A DNA stretch of 64,000 bases from Curvibacter sp. PD_MW3 (GCA_002633085.1 NSIV01000005.1:62001-126000), one strand, 5' to 3'; positions 28,399 to 38,596 are shown, counted from the stretch's first letter. Notes: generated by a model from the letters alone, not told the origin. Numbers and translations: made by a program.

Positions 28399-29052
28399 AT
28401 GAACAAACTGTTGCTGACGCTCTCTTCACTGCTTGTCGCTTCTGTGACGGCCATTTCCGCCCACGCCCAGGATGTCAAAGCCGGCGAAACCAAAATCGCC
28501 ATGTGCATTGGCTGCCACGGTATCCCTGGCTACAAGGCCAGTTTTCCCGAGGTGTACCAGGTGCCAAAGATCTCGGGCCAGAACGCCAAGTTCATCAGCT
28601 CCGCTCTCAACGCCTACAAGAAGGGCGAGCGTAAACACCCCTCCATGCGCGGCATTGCAGAAACCCTGAGCGATCAGGACATCGCCGATGTGGCAGCTTA
28701 CTACGAAGCCCATGGCAAGGTCGAAGGCGCTGCCGCCCCGGCCGCAGCCCCGGCTCCCTCGGCCAAGGTGGCCGAGCTGCTGACCAAGGGCGGTTGCGTG
28801 GCCTGCCACGGTGCTGACTTCAACAAGCCGATCGACCCGAGCTACCCCAAGGTGGCCGGCCAGCACGCTGACTACCTGTTCGTGGCGCTCAAGTCCTACA
28901 AGACCGAAGGCCACGCAACCTGGGGCCGCACCAACGGCATCATGGGCGGCGTTGCCAAGCAGTTCTCCAACGCCGAGTTGAAGGAACTGGCCAAGTACGT
29001 CAGCAGCCTGCCGGGCGAACTCAAGACCGTGCCGCAAAAGCGTTTCCGCTGA
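28399..29052 (+). CDS. dihaem cytochrome c4-like
   Basis: Signal peptide; CIGCH and CVACH motifs. Confidence 0.88.
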   Translation: MNKLLLTLSSLLVASVTAISAHAQDVKAGETKIAMCIGCHGIPGYKASFPEVYQVPKISGQNAKFISSALNAYKKGERKHPSMRGIAETLSDQDIADVAAYYEAHGKVEGAAAPAAAPAPSAKVAELLTKGGCVACHGADFNKPIDPSYPKVAGQHADYLFVALKSYKTEGHATWGRTNGIMGGVAKQFSNAELKELAKYVSSLPGELKTVPQKRFR

Positions 29053-29069
29053 TCGCGCTGCGCACCCAC

Positions 29070-29098
29070 AAAAAAGCCACTCGATGAGTGGCTTTTTT
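29070..29098. terminator. intrinsic terminator after cytochrome c4-like gene
   Basis: aaaaaagccactc-gat-gagtggctttttt. Confidence 0.9.
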
Positions 29099-29130
29099 AT
29101 TGCCTGGCCCTTGTCGAATTTGCGCGAGTA

Positions 29131-29147
29131 GCTATCGAATTGATAGC
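29131..29147. repeat. AT-rich mini-palindrome GCTATC-GAATT-GATAGC
   Basis: Perfect 6-bp arms, intergenic. Confidence 0.6.
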
Positions 29148-29159
29148 GTTCTGGGTGCC

Positions 29160-29597
29160 TCAGTCTTTCGTCGCCTGCCGCTGCACGCAGTCGATGTAGG
29201 CGGCGCCGTCGGGCGGGCGGCCGGCGCGCTGGCTTTCCCACACCATGCGCCCCAGGCAATCCATCACCTCGTGGTGGGCGTCGTGCAGCGAGTTGCGCTT
29301 CGCCGTCAGCAGCTCCACCGCCTGGCGGATGCCGCGTGGCTGGTCGATGCTGCACTGTTCGCTGATCGACAGGTGCATGGACAGATGCAGGAAGGGGTTG
29401 ACCCGCTCCGGCTCGACCTGCTGCATGTTGGCCAAGGCGCCGTCCAGGTCGCTCAATTCAGCGTGAAATTCGGGGTGCTCGGCGATCCACTGGCTGGCCA
29501 GCAGTTCGATGGCTTCCATCGGCTGGCCGGTTTGGGACTTGGCGTGGACGCTGCAGAAGAAGCGGCGCACATCGGCTTGGGAGGGCTGGAACATCAT
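29160..29597 (-). CDS. DUF1841-type conserved protein
   Basis: MMFQPSQADVRRFFCSVHAKSQTGQPMEAIELLASQWIAEHPEFHAEL...NPFLHLSMHLSISEQ; family name recalled. Confidence 0.8.
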   Translation of the reverse strand: MMFQPSQADVRRFFCSVHAKSQTGQPMEAIELLASQWIAEHPEFHAELSDLDGALANMQQVEPERVNPFLHLSMHLSISEQCSIDQPRGIRQAVELLTAKRNSLHDAHHEVMDCLGRMVWESQRAGRPPDGAAYIDCVQRQATKD

Positions 29598-29620
29598 GGA
29601 AAGAATTATCGGTGACGGGC

Positions 29621-30439
29621 TCAGCTCAGTCGCTGCGAGATGGTGCGCGCCGCCTGCAGCAGTGCAGGCAGCAGCCGGTCCTGCGCCACCTTGGCATTGG
29701 TGCGGTTGGCCTGGCCGCTGATGTTGAGCGCGGCAATGGTGCGGCCGGCGCGGTTGGTGATGGGGGCAGCCAGAGAGATCAGGCCTTCTTCCAACTCCTG
29801 GTTCACCAGGCTCCAGCCCTGGCGGCGTGCTTGCTGCACCTTGGCCAGCAGGGCGTCGATGTCCGTCACCGTGTGTTTGGTCAGCGCTTTGGGGTGGGCG
29901 GCCTTCAGCCGCTTCACGAGTTCGTCGTCCGGCAGATCGGCCAGCAGCACCCGGCCCATGCTGGTGCAGTAGGCCGGCAGGCGCGAGCCCACGCCCAAGG
30001 TGTTGCGCATGATCTTGTGGGTGGGCACGCGCAACACATAGACGATGTCGGTGCCGTCCAGCACGGCGGCTGAGCACGATTCCTTCACCTGCTCCACCAG
30101 CGCCTCCATCACCGGCTCGGCCAGGTTCCAGATCGGCATGGACGAGAGGTAGGCGAAGCCGAGGTCGAGGATGCGCGCCGTGAGCTTGAACAGCCGGCCA
30201 TCGCTTTCCACATACCCCAGCGTCTGCAAGGTGAGCAGGATGCGGCGCGCGCCGGCGCGCGTCAGGCCGGTGCGCTCGGCCACTTCGCTCAGGGTCTGCT
30301 GCGGTGTCTGTGCGCTGAAGGAGCGGATCACTTCCAGCCCGCGGGCGAAGGACTGCACATAACTGTCGCCAGGCTGGGGGGCTGTCGCTTGGGTGGCAGG
30401 GGGCATCTTGGGGGTTTTGGGAATTGGTCTAGAATTCAT
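29621..30439 (-). CDS. IclR-family regulator, PcaR/PcaU/PobR-like
   Basis: IclR HTH and effector domain (YVQSFARGLEVIRSFSAQTPQQTLSEVAERTGLTRAGARRILLTL); divergent from pcaIJ; start uncertain (30439 or 30406). Confidence 0.88.
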   Translation of the reverse strand: MNSRPIPKTPKMPPATQATAPQPGDSYVQSFARGLEVIRSFSAQTPQQTLSEVAERTGLTRAGARRILLTLQTLGYVESDGRLFKLTARILDLGFAYLSSMPIWNLAEPVMEALVEQVKESCSAAVLDGTDIVYVLRVPTHKIMRNTLGVGSRLPAYCTSMGRVLLADLPDDELVKRLKAAHPKALTKHTVTDIDALLAKVQQARRQGWSLVNQELEEGLISLAAPITNRAGRTIAALNISGQANRTNAKVAQDRLLPALLQAARTISQRLS

Positions 30440-30471
30440 TATACGAACAAATGTTCGATATACGAACAAAT
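30440..30471. promoter_or_regulatory. three-half-site operator candidate for the IclR regulator
   Basis: tatacgaacaaat (30440-30452) and identical tatacgaacaaat (30459-30471) with inverted tgttcg between. Confidence 0.65.
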
Positions 30472-30529
30472 CAAGATGCCCATCAAGGCGTCTTTCCCCT
30501 TACTTGGCATCGCCTTGCGGAGACTCAGG

Positions 30530-31231
30530 ATGATCAACAAAATCGCGGCCTCGGTGGCCGAGGCGCTGGCCGGCATCAAGGACGGTGCCACCGTCATGAT
30601 CGGCGGCTTCGGCACCGCCGGCATCCCCATGGAACTGATCGATGGGCTGATCGCGCAGGGCGCGAAAGACCTCACGGTGGTCAACAACAACGCCGGCAAT
30701 GGCGACACCGGTCTGGCCGCGCTGCTGGCCACCGGCCGCGTGCGCAAGATCATCTGCAGCTTCCCGCGCCAAGCCGACAGCTTTGTGTTCGACGGTCTTT
30801 ACCGCAGTGGCAAGCTGGAACTGGAACTGGTGCCGCAGGGCAACCTGTCCGAGCGCATTCGCGCTGCCGGTGCCGGCATCGGCGCCTTCTTCACGCCCAC
30901 CGGTTTTGGTACCGAACTGGCCAAGGGCAAGGAGACGCGCGAGATCAATGGCAAGCACTACGTGCTCGAATACCCAATCTATGGCGACGTGGCGCTGATC
31001 AAGGCCGAGCGCGGCGACCGCTGGGGCAACCTGACCTACCGCATGACGGCACGCAACTTTGGCCCCTCCATGGCCATGGCCTGCCAGCAGACGATTGCCA
31101 GCGTGCACGACATCGTGGAACTGGGCGGGCTCGACCCCGAGGCCATCGTGACGCCGGCCATCTTTGTCAGCAAGATCGTCAAGATCGAGCGCCAGGCTAC
31201 CCAAGCAGGCGGATTTAAAAAGGCAGCTTGA
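30530..31231 (+). CDS. pcaI: 3-oxoacid CoA-transferase subunit A
   Basis: IKDGATVMIGGFGTAGIPMELIDGLIAQGAKDLTVVNNNAG. Confidence 0.95.
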   Translation: MINKIAASVAEALAGIKDGATVMIGGFGTAGIPMELIDGLIAQGAKDLTVVNNNAGNGDTGLAALLATGRVRKIICSFPRQADSFVFDGLYRSGKLELELVPQGNLSERIRAAGAGIGAFFTPTGFGTELAKGKETREINGKHYVLEYPIYGDVALIKAERGDRWGNLTYRMTARNFGPSMAMACQQTIASVHDIVELGGLDPEAIVTPAIFVSKIVKIERQATQAGGFKKAA

Positions 31232-31875
31232 TCATGAGTTACGTCAAACGCACCAAAGACCAGCTCGCCGCCCGCGTGGCGCAGGACATTCCTGAAGGCG
31301 CGGTGGTGAACCTCGGCATTGGCCAGCCCACGCTGGTGGCCAACCATATTCCCAAAGAGCGCGAGGTGCTGCTGCACAGCGAGAACGGCCTGCTCGGCAT
31401 GGGCCCGGCACCGGCACCGGGGCAGGAAGACTACGACCTCATCAACGCCGGCAAGCAGCCGGTGACGCTGCTGCCCGGCGGCTCCTACTTCCATCACACC
31501 GACAGCTTCGCCATGATGCGCGGCGGCCATCTGGACATCTGTGTGCTGGGCGCCTTCCAGGTCTCGGCCACCGGTGATCTGGCCAACTGGCACACCGGCG
31601 AGAAAGACGCCATTCCCGCCGTGGGCGGCGCCATGGACCTGGCCGTCGGTGCCAAGCAGACCTGGGTCATGATGGACCTGCTGACCAAACAGGGCGAGAG
31701 CAAGGTGGTGAAGGATTGCACCTACCCGCTGACCGGCATCGCCTGCGTCAAGCGCATCTATGCCGACCTCTGCACGCTCGAATGCACGCCGCAGGGTCTC
31801 AAGCTGATCGACCTGGTCGATGGCCTGACGCACGCCGAACTGGAAAAGCTGCTCGGCTTGCCCATCCAGCACTGA
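31228..31875 (+). CDS. pcaJ: 3-oxoacid CoA-transferase subunit B
   Basis: VVNLGIGQPTLVANHIP...LHSENGLLGMGP. Confidence 0.95.
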   Translation: MIMSYVKRTKDQLAARVAQDIPEGAVVNLGIGQPTLVANHIPKEREVLLHSENGLLGMGPAPAPGQEDYDLINAGKQPVTLLPGGSYFHHTDSFAMMRGGHLDICVLGAFQVSATGDLANWHTGEKDAIPAVGGAMDLAVGAKQTWVMMDLLTKQGESKVVKDCTYPLTGIACVKRIYADLCTLECTPQGLKLIDLVDGLTHAELEKLLGLPIQH

Positions 31876-31906
31876 ACCATTCCCTTCATAGAGACAAGGA
31901 CACCCC

Positions 31907-33121
31907 ATGAGCCAGACATTGACACAAGCCTTCATCTGCGACGCCATCCGCACCCCCATCGGTCGTTATGGTGGCGCCTTGAGCAGCGTGCGTACCGACG
32001 ACCTCGGCGCCATTCCCCTCAAGGCCCTGATGGCACGCAACCCGAAGGTGGACTGGGCTGCTTTGACCGATGTGCTCTACGGCTGCGCCAACCAGGCCGG
32101 TGAAGACAACCGCAACGTGGCCCACATGGCCAGCCTGCTGGCCGGCCTGCCGGTGGAAGTGCCCGGTGCCACCATCAACCGCCTGTGTGGTTCGGGGCTG
32201 GATGCCGTGGGCACGGCGGCACGCGCCATCAAGTCGGGCGAAGCCGGGCTGATGATTGCCGGCGGTGTGGAAAGCATGAGCCGCGCTCCCTTTGTGATGC
32301 CCAAGGCCGAGAGCGCCTTCAGCCGCAACAACGCGGTGTACGACACCACCATCGGCTGGCGCTTCGTCAACAAGCTGATGAAAGAAATGTACGGCGTGGA
32401 CTCCATGCCGGAGACGGCCGAGAACGTGGCCACCGATTTCAAGATCGAGCGCGAGGCGCAGGACCGCATGGCCCTGGCCAGCCAGCTCAATGCCGTGGCC
32501 GCCCAGAAGGCCGGCCACCTGGCGCGCGAGATCACGCCCGTCACCATTCCCCAGAAGAAGGGTGACGCCATCGTCGTTGACACCGACGAGCATCCGCGTG
32601 CGACCAGTCTCGAGTCGCTGGCCAAGCTCAAGGGCGTGGTGCGGCCCGACGGCACCGTGACGGCCGGCAACGCCTCGGGCGTGAACGACGGCGCCTGTGC
32701 GCTGCTGCTGGCCAACGAAACCAATGCCGCCAAATACGGCCTCACGCCGCGCGCCCGTGTGGTCGGCATGGCCACCGCCGGTGTGGCGCCGCGCATCATG
32801 GGCTTTGGCCCCACGCCGGCCACGCTCAAGGTGCTGGCCCAGACCGGCATCACGCTCGATCAGCTCGACGTGATCGAACTCAATGAAGCCTTTGCCGCGC
32901 AAGGCCTGGCTGTGCTGCGTGCCCTGGGCCTGAAGGACGACGACGCCCGCGTGAACGCCTGGGGCGGCGCCATTGCGCTGGGTCACCCGCTGGGCGCCAG
33001 CGGTGCCCGCCTGGCCACCACGGCGGTGAACCGCCTGCATGCCACCGGCGGCCGTTATGCGCTGTGCACCATGTGCATCGGTGTGGGCCAGGGCATTGCC
33101 GTGATTCTGGAGCGCGTGTGA
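31907..33121 (+). CDS. pcaF: 3-oxoadipyl-CoA thiolase
   Basis: Thiolase: INRLCGSGLDAVGTAARAI, GGAIALGHPLGASGARL; follows pcaIJ. Confidence 0.94.
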   Translation: MSQTLTQAFICDAIRTPIGRYGGALSSVRTDDLGAIPLKALMARNPKVDWAALTDVLYGCANQAGEDNRNVAHMASLLAGLPVEVPGATINRLCGSGLDAVGTAARAIKSGEAGLMIAGGVESMSRAPFVMPKAESAFSRNNAVYDTTIGWRFVNKLMKEMYGVDSMPETAENVATDFKIEREAQDRMALASQLNAVAAQKAGHLAREITPVTIPQKKGDAIVVDTDEHPRATSLESLAKLKGVVRPDGTVTAGNASGVNDGACALLLANETNAAKYGLTPRARVVGMATAGVAPRIMGFGPTPATLKVLAQTGITLDQLDVIELNEAFAAQGLAVLRALGLKDDDARVNAWGGAIALGHPLGASGARLATTAVNRLHATGGRYALCTMCIGVGQGIAVILERV

Positions 33122-33123
33122 GC

Positions 33124-33858
33124 ATGGGCACTGCATCGACCGAAGTCACCGTGGTCACCGGCGCCAGCAACGGCATTGGCCGCGCGATTGCCGAAGCCCT
33201 GCTGGCCCAGGGCCGCGCCGTGGTCAACCTCGACTACGTGCTGCCTACCTGGCAACATCCCCTGCTCACCTCCTACCAGGCCGACCTGACCAACGAGGCC
33301 GTCACGCGTGAGCGTGCCGCCGAGGTGGCCGCCAAGCACAACGTGACGGCACTGGTGAACAACGCCGGCGCCACGCGCCCCGGCACCATCGACAGGGCCA
33401 GCACCGCGCAGCTCGATGACGTGGTGGGCCTGCACCTGCGCACGCCCATGCTGCTGGTGCAGGCCTTCCTGCCCACGCTGCGCGCCAGCGGGCAGGGCCG
33501 CATCGTCAACATGTCGTCGCGTGCGGCACTGGGCAAGCCGGAGCGGGTGGTCTATTCGGCCACCAAGGCCGGTTTGATCGGCATGACCCGCACGCTGGCC
33601 ATGGAGCTGGGTGGCGACGGCATCACCGTCAACGCCATCGGCCCGGGGCCGATCGCCACCGAGTTGTTTCGCAACAGCAACCCGGAAGGCGCGCCGCAGA
33701 CGCAACGCATCATCGACAGCATCGTCGTCAAGCGCATCGGCACGCCGCAGGATGTGGCGCGTGCTGCGCTGTTTTTTCTTTCGCCCGACAACGGTTTCGT
33801 CACCGGGCAGGTGCTCTACGTCTGTGGCGGTACCACGCTGGGGGTGGCCCCGGTCTGA
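33124..33858 (+). CDS. SDR-family oxidoreductase
   Basis: TGASNGIGRAIAEALL; YSATKAGLIGMTR. Confidence 0.9.
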   Translation: MGTASTEVTVVTGASNGIGRAIAEALLAQGRAVVNLDYVLPTWQHPLLTSYQADLTNEAVTRERAAEVAAKHNVTALVNNAGATRPGTIDRASTAQLDDVVGLHLRTPMLLVQAFLPTLRASGQGRIVNMSSRAALGKPERVVYSATKAGLIGMTRTLAMELGGDGITVNAIGPGPIATELFRNSNPEGAPQTQRIIDSIVVKRIGTPQDVARAALFFLSPDNGFVTGQVLYVCGGTTLGVAPV

Positions 33859-33966
33859 TTCACCAGCCCTTCGGGGCATTCCTCGCCCGGGTGCGGGCTG
33901 GCGGCTCACAAGGCAGCGCCCAACCGGCACACGGGTATTCACTTCCCCATCCTGAAGGATGACCTC

Positions 33967-34983
33967 ATGTCTATCGCCAACCGTTTCTCCTCTCCATCGC
34001 GTCGCCGTTTTGGCCTCGGCACCCTCGCTGTTGCCGCGCTTGGCACCGGCCTGCTGGCCACCGCACCTGCTGGCGCGCAGACGGCTTTCCCCAGCAAGAA
34101 CATCACCATCATCGTCCCGTTCTCGGCCGGTGGTACCACCGACATCCTGGCGCGCATCGTCGGCCAGGCCCTGAGCACCGAACTCGGCCAGCCGGTGGTG
34201 ATCGACAACCGTGCCGGTGCGGGCGGCAACATCGGCGGCCAGGCCGCTGCCAGGGCGCCGGCTGACGGCCACACCCTGTTCATGGGCACGGTGGGCACGC
34301 ATGCCATCAACGCCAGCCTGTACAAGAAGATGCCTTTCGACCCGATCAAGGACTTCGCTCCGCTGACGCGCGTTGCCAACGTGCCGAACCTGCTGGTGGC
34401 CAATCCCGCCCAGCCCTACAAGAACGTGGCGGAGTTGATCGCCTATGCCAAGGCCAATCCGGGCAAGGTCAACTTTGGTTCGTCGGGCAGCGGCAGCTCC
34501 ATCCATCTGTCGGGCGAGCTGTTCAAGTCCATGGCCAAGGTGGACATGGTGCACGTGCCTTACAAGGGCAGCGCACCGGCGGTGACGGACCTGCTGGGCA
34601 ACCAGATCGGCATCATGTTCGACAACATGCCGTCCGCCATCCAGCATGTGCGCTCCGGCAAGCTGCGCCCGCTGGCTGTGACCACGGCCAAGCGTTCGCC
34701 CGAGCTGCCCAACGTGCCGACCATCGCCGAAGCCGGCGTGCCCGGATATGAAGCCACTTCGTGGTTCGGCCTGTTCGCGCCGGCTGGTACACCGCCGGCC
34801 GTCATCACCCGTCTGAACACGGCCATCGTCAAGGTGCTGGCCCAGCCGGATGTGAAGAAGAAGATCAGCGAGCAGGGCGCCGAGGTCTACAGCGAAAAGC
34901 CCGAGCAGTTTGCCGCCTTCATTCAGAAGGAAGCGGTGAAGTGGGGCAAGGTGGTGCGTGAATCGGGCGCCAGCCTCGACTGA
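33967..34983 (+). CDS. Bug-type (tripartite tricarboxylate) substrate-binding protein
   Basis: FPSKNITIIVPFSAGGTTDILARIVGQAL...VVIDNRAGAGGNIGGQ. Confidence 0.92.
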   Translation: MSIANRFSSPSRRRFGLGTLAVAALGTGLLATAPAGAQTAFPSKNITIIVPFSAGGTTDILARIVGQALSTELGQPVVIDNRAGAGGNIGGQAAARAPADGHTLFMGTVGTHAINASLYKKMPFDPIKDFAPLTRVANVPNLLVANPAQPYKNVAELIAYAKANPGKVNFGSSGSGSSIHLSGELFKSMAKVDMVHVPYKGSAPAVTDLLGNQIGIMFDNMPSAIQHVRSGKLRPLAVTTAKRSPELPNVPTIAEAGVPGYEATSWFGLFAPAGTPPAVITRLNTAIVKVLAQPDVKKKISEQGAEVYSEKPEQFAAFIQKEAVKWGKVVRESGASLD

Positions 34984-35025
34984 TGTGCACCCACTGGGCC
35001 GGCCCGGCGCAGGCCGGGGCCTGGC

Positions 35026-35667
35026 TCAGTGCACCTGCCACAAGGGCAGACGCCAGTCGCGCCAAAGCGCCAGGATGCGCAGGCCGGCGGTGATGGCCAC
35101 CGTGCCGCTCAGGGTGGCCCATTCCGGCGCCCCCAGCGCCTCCATGCCCAGGTAGACCCAACCCCCGAGGAAGGCGCACAGCGCATAAGGCCGGTGGTCG
35201 CGGAAGGCGGTCGGGATCTCGTTGCACACGATGTCGCGCAGCACGCCGCCGAACACCGGTGTCACCACCCCCATCAGCACCGCCACCAATGCCGGCATGC
35301 CGGCCGCCGAGGCTACGTCCACGCCCACGGCGGCAAACAGGCCCAGGCCGAGTGCGTCCGGCAGCTGGATGATTTTTTCCGTCGGCTCAAAATGCCGCTG
35401 GCGCATGAACAGCATGGCCGCAGTGGTGAGCGCCAGCACGCCCCACAGGTATTCCACGTGGCGCACCCAGAAGAAGGGGCGCTGGTCCAGCAGGAGATCG
35501 CGCAGCGTGCCGCCGCCGAAAGCCGCCACAAAGGCGACCGCGTAAACGCCCACGGCATCCAGCCGGCTGCGTGCGGCCACCATCACGCCCGAGAGCGTGA
35601 AGGCCAGGGTGGCGGCCAGTTCCAGCACGTGGCGCAGCCACGGCCCCCAAGTGTCAATGATTTCCAT
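35026..35667 (-). CDS. TRIC-type (UPF0126/YadS-like) membrane protein
   Basis: TLSGVMVAARSRLDAVGVYAVAFVAAFGGGTLRDLLLDQRPFFWV. Confidence 0.9.
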   Translation of the reverse strand: MEIIDTWGPWLRHVLELAATLAFTLSGVMVAARSRLDAVGVYAVAFVAAFGGGTLRDLLLDQRPFFWVRHVEYLWGVLALTTAAMLFMRQRHFEPTEKIIQLPDALGLGLFAAVGVDVASAAGMPALVAVLMGVVTPVFGGVLRDIVCNEIPTAFRDHRPYALCAFLGGWVYLGMEALGAPEWATLSGTVAITAGLRILALWRDWRLPLWQVH

Positions 35668-35908
35668 GCCTCGATTGTGCCTTTGCCGACGCTGTGTTGG
35701 CCTCGGTGCCGGGCAACAAGTGGCTGAACGATGGGGTGACGAACACGGCCAGCCGCTTTGCAGACCCCGTGAAATGGAATAGCATTACCCGTCATGCTGG
35801 TTTTTGGGTCGTCGGTACAAGACCGCGTACCATCCGGCAAGCCCGTTTGCCCTGGCATGGTGGGTTGACAGAAGTATTCAGAAACTCCTCTTGAAGAAAG
35901 AAGTGTCT

Positions 35909-36337
35909 ATGCAGTCCATTGCTGGCCTGGATCCCTTGAGTCTGTATCGCAACATGGTGGGACAAGCGGAAGACGCCATGATTTTTGTCGACCGCGACGA
36001 AAAGGTGCTGATCTGGAATCACGGCGCCGAAAAGGTATTCGGTTATTCCGCTGACGAAATGCTGGGGCACACGCTCGAAGCGATCGTGCCGGAACGCTTT
36101 CAGCGCGCCCACTCGCAAGGGTTCCAGCGCGCCGTCAGCAGCGGCGAATCCAAGTATTCCGGCCGGGCCATGACGACCCGTTCGACGCACAAGAACGGCA
36201 ACAAGCTCTACGTGGAACTGAGCTTCACGCTGGTGAAGGACGATGCCGGCACCGTGGTCGGCGTGCTGTCGGTCGCCCGTGACTGCACCGAGCGCCAGCT
36301 GGCCGCCGCTGCAGCCAATGCCGCCAAGACGGCCTGA
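35909..36337 (+). CDS. PAS-domain protein
   Basis: YRNMVGQAEDAMIFVDRDEKVLIWNHGAEKVFGYSADEMLGHTLEAIVPERFQ. Confidence 0.85.
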   Translation: MQSIAGLDPLSLYRNMVGQAEDAMIFVDRDEKVLIWNHGAEKVFGYSADEMLGHTLEAIVPERFQRAHSQGFQRAVSSGESKYSGRAMTTRSTHKNGNKLYVELSFTLVKDDAGTVVGVLSVARDCTERQLAAAAANAAKTA

Positions 36338-36409
36338 GTTGGCGCGCCGAATCTGCCGGTCCGGATGTGCCGGGCATGACTTGGACACCACGCAGGGAGT
36401 TGACTTTCC

Positions 36410-36787
36410 GTGCTGTACCTGATCATTCGTCACATCCACCTCACGTGTGTCCTGCTCACCGTGACCCTGTTTGTGCTGCGGGGAGGGCTGGGCCTGATGG
36501 GGGTGGACTGGCGCGTGCGCTGGCCGGTGTTGCGCTGGCTGCCGCATGTCAACGACACGCTGCTGCTGTCAGCCGGCCTGACGTTGATGGTGATGAGCGG
36601 CCAATACCCCGGCCCCGCGCATCCTTGGTTGGCGGGCAAGCTGCTGCTGCTATTGGCCTACATCGGCGCCGGCAAGCAGGCACTGCAGCCGGGGTTGACG
36701 CGCGCCGCGGCCTTGGGCTGGTTGGTGGTGGCGCTCGGGTGCGTCGGCGGCATCGTGGCCTTGGCCATGACGCGCTGGGGCGGCTGA
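36410..36787 (+). CDS. SirB2-like membrane protein
   Basis: IIRHIHLTCVLLTVTLFVLRGGLG...YIGAGKQAL. Confidence 0.8.
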   Translation: MLYLIIRHIHLTCVLLTVTLFVLRGGLGLMGVDWRVRWPVLRWLPHVNDTLLLSAGLTLMVMSGQYPGPAHPWLAGKLLLLLAYIGAGKQALQPGLTRAAALGWLVVALGCVGGIVALAMTRWGG

Positions 36788-36839
36788 GCGGGTCTGGCGA
36801 TGGCCCTCACTTAAAATCATCATTTTCTGGAGCTGAACT

Positions 36840-37406
36840 TTGCGTCTGACTGTCTATACCGACTACGCCCTGCGCGTCATGATGTACCTCGCAGTCAAGC
36901 ACAAGAGCGGCGAACTCTCCACCATCGACGACATCGTGGCGGCCTACAAGATTTCGCGCGCGCACGTCGCGAAGATCGTCTATGACCTGGGCGTCAACGG
37001 CATGATCGTGACGGTGCGCGGCCGCATGGGGGGCATCAAGCTGGCCTGCGCACCGGAAGACATTTCCATTGGCGCCATCGTGCGCAGCACCGAGAAGGAC
37101 TTTGCGGTGGTGGAGTGCCACGATGCCAATGCCTTGGTTGATTGCGCCATCCTCCCGTTCTGCAACCTCAAGAGCGGCTTCAAGCGGGCGATTGACGCCT
37201 TCCTGTCCGAACTCGACCAGATGACACTGGCCGCCTCCATCAAGTCCATGAGCAGTGCGGCGGGGGCGCTGGGTTTGGCGGGCGTTCAGCCGGTGAAGGT
37301 GGCCTTGCCCAAATCCCGGGCCAAGTCTGCGGATGTTGCGCCAGCGCCGAAACGTCGCGTGGCGGCACCGCTCAAACGCACTGCCAAGAAAACCGCAGCC
37401 AAGTAA
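36840..37406 (+). CDS. Rrf2-family regulator, NsrR-like
   Basis: MRLTVYTDYALRVMMYLAVK; three clustered cysteines ECHDANALVDCAILPFC; TTG start. Confidence 0.85.
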   Translation: MRLTVYTDYALRVMMYLAVKHKSGELSTIDDIVAAYKISRAHVAKIVYDLGVNGMIVTVRGRMGGIKLACAPEDISIGAIVRSTEKDFAVVECHDANALVDCAILPFCNLKSGFKRAIDAFLSELDQMTLAASIKSMSSAAGALGLAGVQPVKVALPKSRAKSADVAPAPKRRVAAPLKRTAKKTAAK

Positions 37407-37565
37407 CGCTGTCGTTTACATCGGCGTCGCTGCGCTGCCGTGCAGCCGGCCGCGTCGTCAGCGCTCACCCCATCCCGTCGGCTGCGCGTGCCCCAGCTGC
37501 TGATGCTTTGTCTGCCCGAATAGCGCCGTTCTGGTGCAACAACGCCGGGTCTTTGTTTCAGTCAC

Positions 37566-37610
37566 CGGAAAACTGATTTTCCGCTGTCCGCTTGTTCCGC
37601 CGTCCGCTTT
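37566..37610. promoter_or_regulatory. operator-like array upstream of the first dehydrogenase gene
   Basis: cggaaaa-ctga-ttttccg inverted repeat (37566-37583) followed by tandem 16-mers ttccgctgtccgcttg/ttccgccgtccgcttt (37579-37610). Confidence 0.6.
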
Positions 37611-37664
37611 GCTCAACACTGCGGAGCGCTAAAGAACAAGTTCACGACTGAGGAGACACAAGCG

Positions 37665-38585
37665 ATGAGCAAGAAGATAGGCTGGATCGGCCTGGGCCGT
37701 ATGGGCGAAGCCATGGTGACCAAGCTGCTGAAAGCCGGCCACACTGTGCACGTGTGGAACCGCACCGCCGCCAAGGCCGTGCACCTGGCCGAGTACGGCG
37801 CCGTGATCGAGAAGGCCAAGATCGACCTCGCCAGTTGCGAGGTGGTGTTCACCATGGTCTCCACCACCGACGACCTGAAGGAAGTGCTGTTCGGCCCCGG
37901 CGGCCTGGTCACAGGCAGCAAGAAACCGCAGGTGGTGGTGGACAGCTCCTCCATCTCGCAGGAAGGCTCGGTCGAAATCCGCGAGCAACTGGAAAGCCTG
38001 GGCGTGGCCTACCTGTGTTCGCCGGTGTCGGGCAACGCCAAGGTGGCCAAGGCCGGCAAGCTGCTGCAGGTGGCCTCCGGCCCCAAAGAACTGTATGACA
38101 TGGTCGAACCCTATCTGCAGGCCATGGCGCGCAAGGTCATGTGGGTGGGCGAGGGCGAGCTGGCCCGCATCTGGAAGATCGCGCACAACACCATGTTCGG
38201 CGTCATCATCCAGAACCTGTGCGAGATCACCGTGCTGGCCGAGAAGGCCGGCATTCCGCGCCACATCTTTCTGGAAAGCATCAACGACTCGGTGCTGGGC
38301 TCCATGTACACCAAGTACAAGACGCCCATGCTGACCAACCTGACCTTCGATCAGGTTACCTTCACGCCGAAGCTGCTGCTGAAAGACATGGACCTCGGCA
38401 TGAACGCCGCCAAGGCCCACGGCGTGCCCATGCCGGCCGCCGCCGCCACGCGCGAGTCGATCGCCCGCATGGTCGGCCACGGCCTGGACCACATCGACTT
38501 CGCCGTGCTGCTGCTGGAAACCGCCAAGGACGCCGGCATCGAACTCACGCCCGACAACGTGCCCATGAGCGACGGCCTGTCGTAA
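37665..38585 (+). CDS. NAD(P)-dependent beta-hydroxyacid dehydrogenase
   Basis: IGWIGLGRMGEAMVTKLLKAGHTVHVWNRT; GNAKVAKAGKLLQVASG. Confidence 0.9.
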   Translation: MSKKIGWIGLGRMGEAMVTKLLKAGHTVHVWNRTAAKAVHLAEYGAVIEKAKIDLASCEVVFTMVSTTDDLKEVLFGPGGLVTGSKKPQVVVDSSSISQEGSVEIREQLESLGVAYLCSPVSGNAKVAKAGKLLQVASGPKELYDMVEPYLQAMARKVMWVGEGELARIWKIAHNTMFGVIIQNLCEITVLAEKAGIPRHIFLESINDSVLGSMYTKYKTPMLTNLTFDQVTFTPKLLLKDMDLGMNAAKAHGVPMPAAAATRESIARMVGHGLDHIDFAVLLLETAKDAGIELTPDNVPMSDGLS

Positions 38586-38596
38586 GGAGGGCGAGC

